Origin: DATFTE01 sp963802575
GTDB taxonomy: Bacteria; Acidobacteriota; Terriglobia; Terriglobales; Acidobacteriaceae
Direction of reading: 5' to 3'
DNA length: 64,000 bases
Assembly: GCA_963802575.1 (NCBI GenBank)
Contig: CAWDJF010000006.1
Coordinates: forward strand, 124,001 to 188,000
Positions 63,141-64,000 of this stretch are shown here, one piece after another. The notes under the pieces were generated by a model. It made no database searches and was not told where the DNA came from. It saw nothing but the letters and a program-made list of their open reading frames with translations. Made by a program: the position numbers and the translations under genes. Each line of letters begins with the position of its first letter. Within the stretch, counting starts at the first letter, position 1.

Positions 63141-64000
63141 ATGTCCATTACCCGTCGCGTTTTTCTTCGAAACAGCGGTTTGGCGGTCGTCGGCACTGCC
63201 GCGATTCCTTTGTTTCTCACTCGCGCTGCGCAAGGTGCCGAGTCGCTCGTCGGAAAGGACAAGCGCCTGGTCGTCATCTTTCAACGCGGCGCGGCCGACG
63301 GTCTGAATATCGTCGTGCCTCACGGCGAGCAGGCGTACTACGCGATGCGTCCGTCGATCAATATCCCGCGCAAGTCGGTCATCGATCTTGACGGGTTCTT
63401 TGGACTGCATCCCTCGATGTCGGCGTTCCAGCCGCTTTGGCAGCAGAAGCACCTTGCCATCGTGCATGCGGCGGGCTCTCCTGATCCGACGCGCTCGCAC
63501 TTCGACGCGCAGGACTTCATGGAATCGGGCACGCCGGGCGTTAAGGCCACCGATGACGGATGGTTGAATCGCTGCCTGCATTCCCTGCCCGACCCGGCGA
63601 ACAAGTCTTCGTTCCGGGCGATCGCGATGGGACCGTCCCTGCCGCGCATTCTTTCAGGCTCGGAACCCGCGGTGGCATTGAACAACATCAATGATTTTGG
63701 AGTTGGCGGACGCAGCCCCAATGCCACGCCGATCTCAAATACTTTCGAGGCCATGTACGCGCACTCGGTGGATTCGGTTCTGCATGGCACGGGACAGGAA
63801 ACATTCGATGCGGTGAAAATGCTGAAGTCGGCCGATCCCGCAAAATACACTCCCGCTGCTGGCGCCGACTATCCACGCGGACGCTTCGGTGACAGCCTCA
63901 AGCAACTCGCACAACTCATCAAGGCCAACTTGGGGGTGCAGGTCGCCTTCGCCGACATCGGAGGCTGGGATCATCACGTGAACGAAGGCAGTACCGACGG
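63141..64000 (+). CDS. DUF1501 family protein, Tat-type leader (3' end beyond window)
   Basis: 286 codons are in the window and the frame is open to the right edge. ATG 63141 begins a twin-arginine-type leader (MSITRRVFLRNSGLAVVGTA) typical of folded-protein export. The domain shows VVIFQRGAADGLNIVVPHGE, HPSMSAFQPLWQQKHLAIVH, SHFDAQDFMESGTPG and DIGGWDHHVNEG, as in the DUF1501/sulfatase-like alkaline phosphatase fold. It follows DUF1800 and is its usual partner. Function unknown. This gene is absent from any track that requires a stop codon. Confidence 0.94.
   Translation, partial: MSITRRVFLRNSGLAVVGTAAIPLFLTRAAQGAESLVGKDKRLVVIFQRGAADGLNIVVPHGEQAYYAMRPSINIPRKSVIDLDGFFGLHPSMSAFQPLWQQKHLAIVHAAGSPDPTRSHFDAQDFMESGTPGVKATDDGWLNRCLHSLPDPANKSSFRAIAMGPSLPRILSGSEPAVALNNINDFGVGGRSPNATPISNTFEAMYAHSVDSVLHGTGQETFDAVKMLKSADPAKYTPAAGADYPRGRFGDSLKQLAQLIKANLGVQVAFADIGGWDHHVNEGSTD

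Overview
The window looks like a chromosomal segment of an Acidobacteriota bacterium, probably class Terriglobia and Koribacter-like. The assignment is by gene content, not by any search: an acidobacterial-type von Willebrand A protein, an Oar-like TonB-dependent receptor with a carboxypeptidase-regulatory N-terminus, a DUF1800/DUF1501 export pair, secreted FG-GAP propellers, futalosine-pathway menaquinone genes, and a GC-rich, weakly operonic layout. I see no prophage, transposase, CRISPR array, rRNA or tRNA.

Layout. 1-8.5 kb: left-truncated TonB receptor, VWA protein, a MoaD-MoaE fusion, an orphan STAS protein, an FMN reductase and two tandem FG-GAP propellers. 8.8-20.2 kb: Lon, a frameshifted prephenate dehydratase, a GNAT, an OmpR-type two-component pair, two family-only hypotheticals, a CmcI-like methyltransferase with a frameshift and a fatty-acid desaturase. 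20.4-35.7 kb: scattered metabolic genes (beta-hydroxyacid dehydrogenase, metallo-beta-lactamase fold, VOC, glycerate kinase, M20 peptidase, YyaL-type thioredoxin protein, a 44-residue secreted peptide, CBS, a split DUF58, DedA, two hydrolases, an ArgD-like aminotransferase). 36-43.2 kb: a PDZ-containing sensor kinase with its sigma-54 regulator, and an MlaEF pair without an MCE gene. 43.3-47.4 kb: topA and dprA separated by a four-helix-bundle gene that sits between repeat arms. 47.5-57.1 kb: mqnA, mqnC and mqnD of the futalosine menaquinone route among membrane, glycosyltransferase, peptidase and bioY genes. 57.1-64 kb: an M49-like peptidase, HAD hydrolase, GAF/HD-GYP protein, DUF1800, and a DUF1501 gene cut by the right edge.

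Two features cut across the genes. First, intergenic DNA is packed with at least five families of short inverted repeats. They occupy nearly every convergent gene junction, and one family (AGCTAAAAGCT-like words) brackets cargo, including the four-helix-bundle gene inside the dprA-topA pair. That bracketed unit is the best candidate here for an undescribed element. Second, at least seven single-base frameshifts interrupt six otherwise intact genes, including topA. Six of the seven are one-base insertions. Consensus sequence error is the simplest explanation, so the reading frames should be checked before any gene is called dead.
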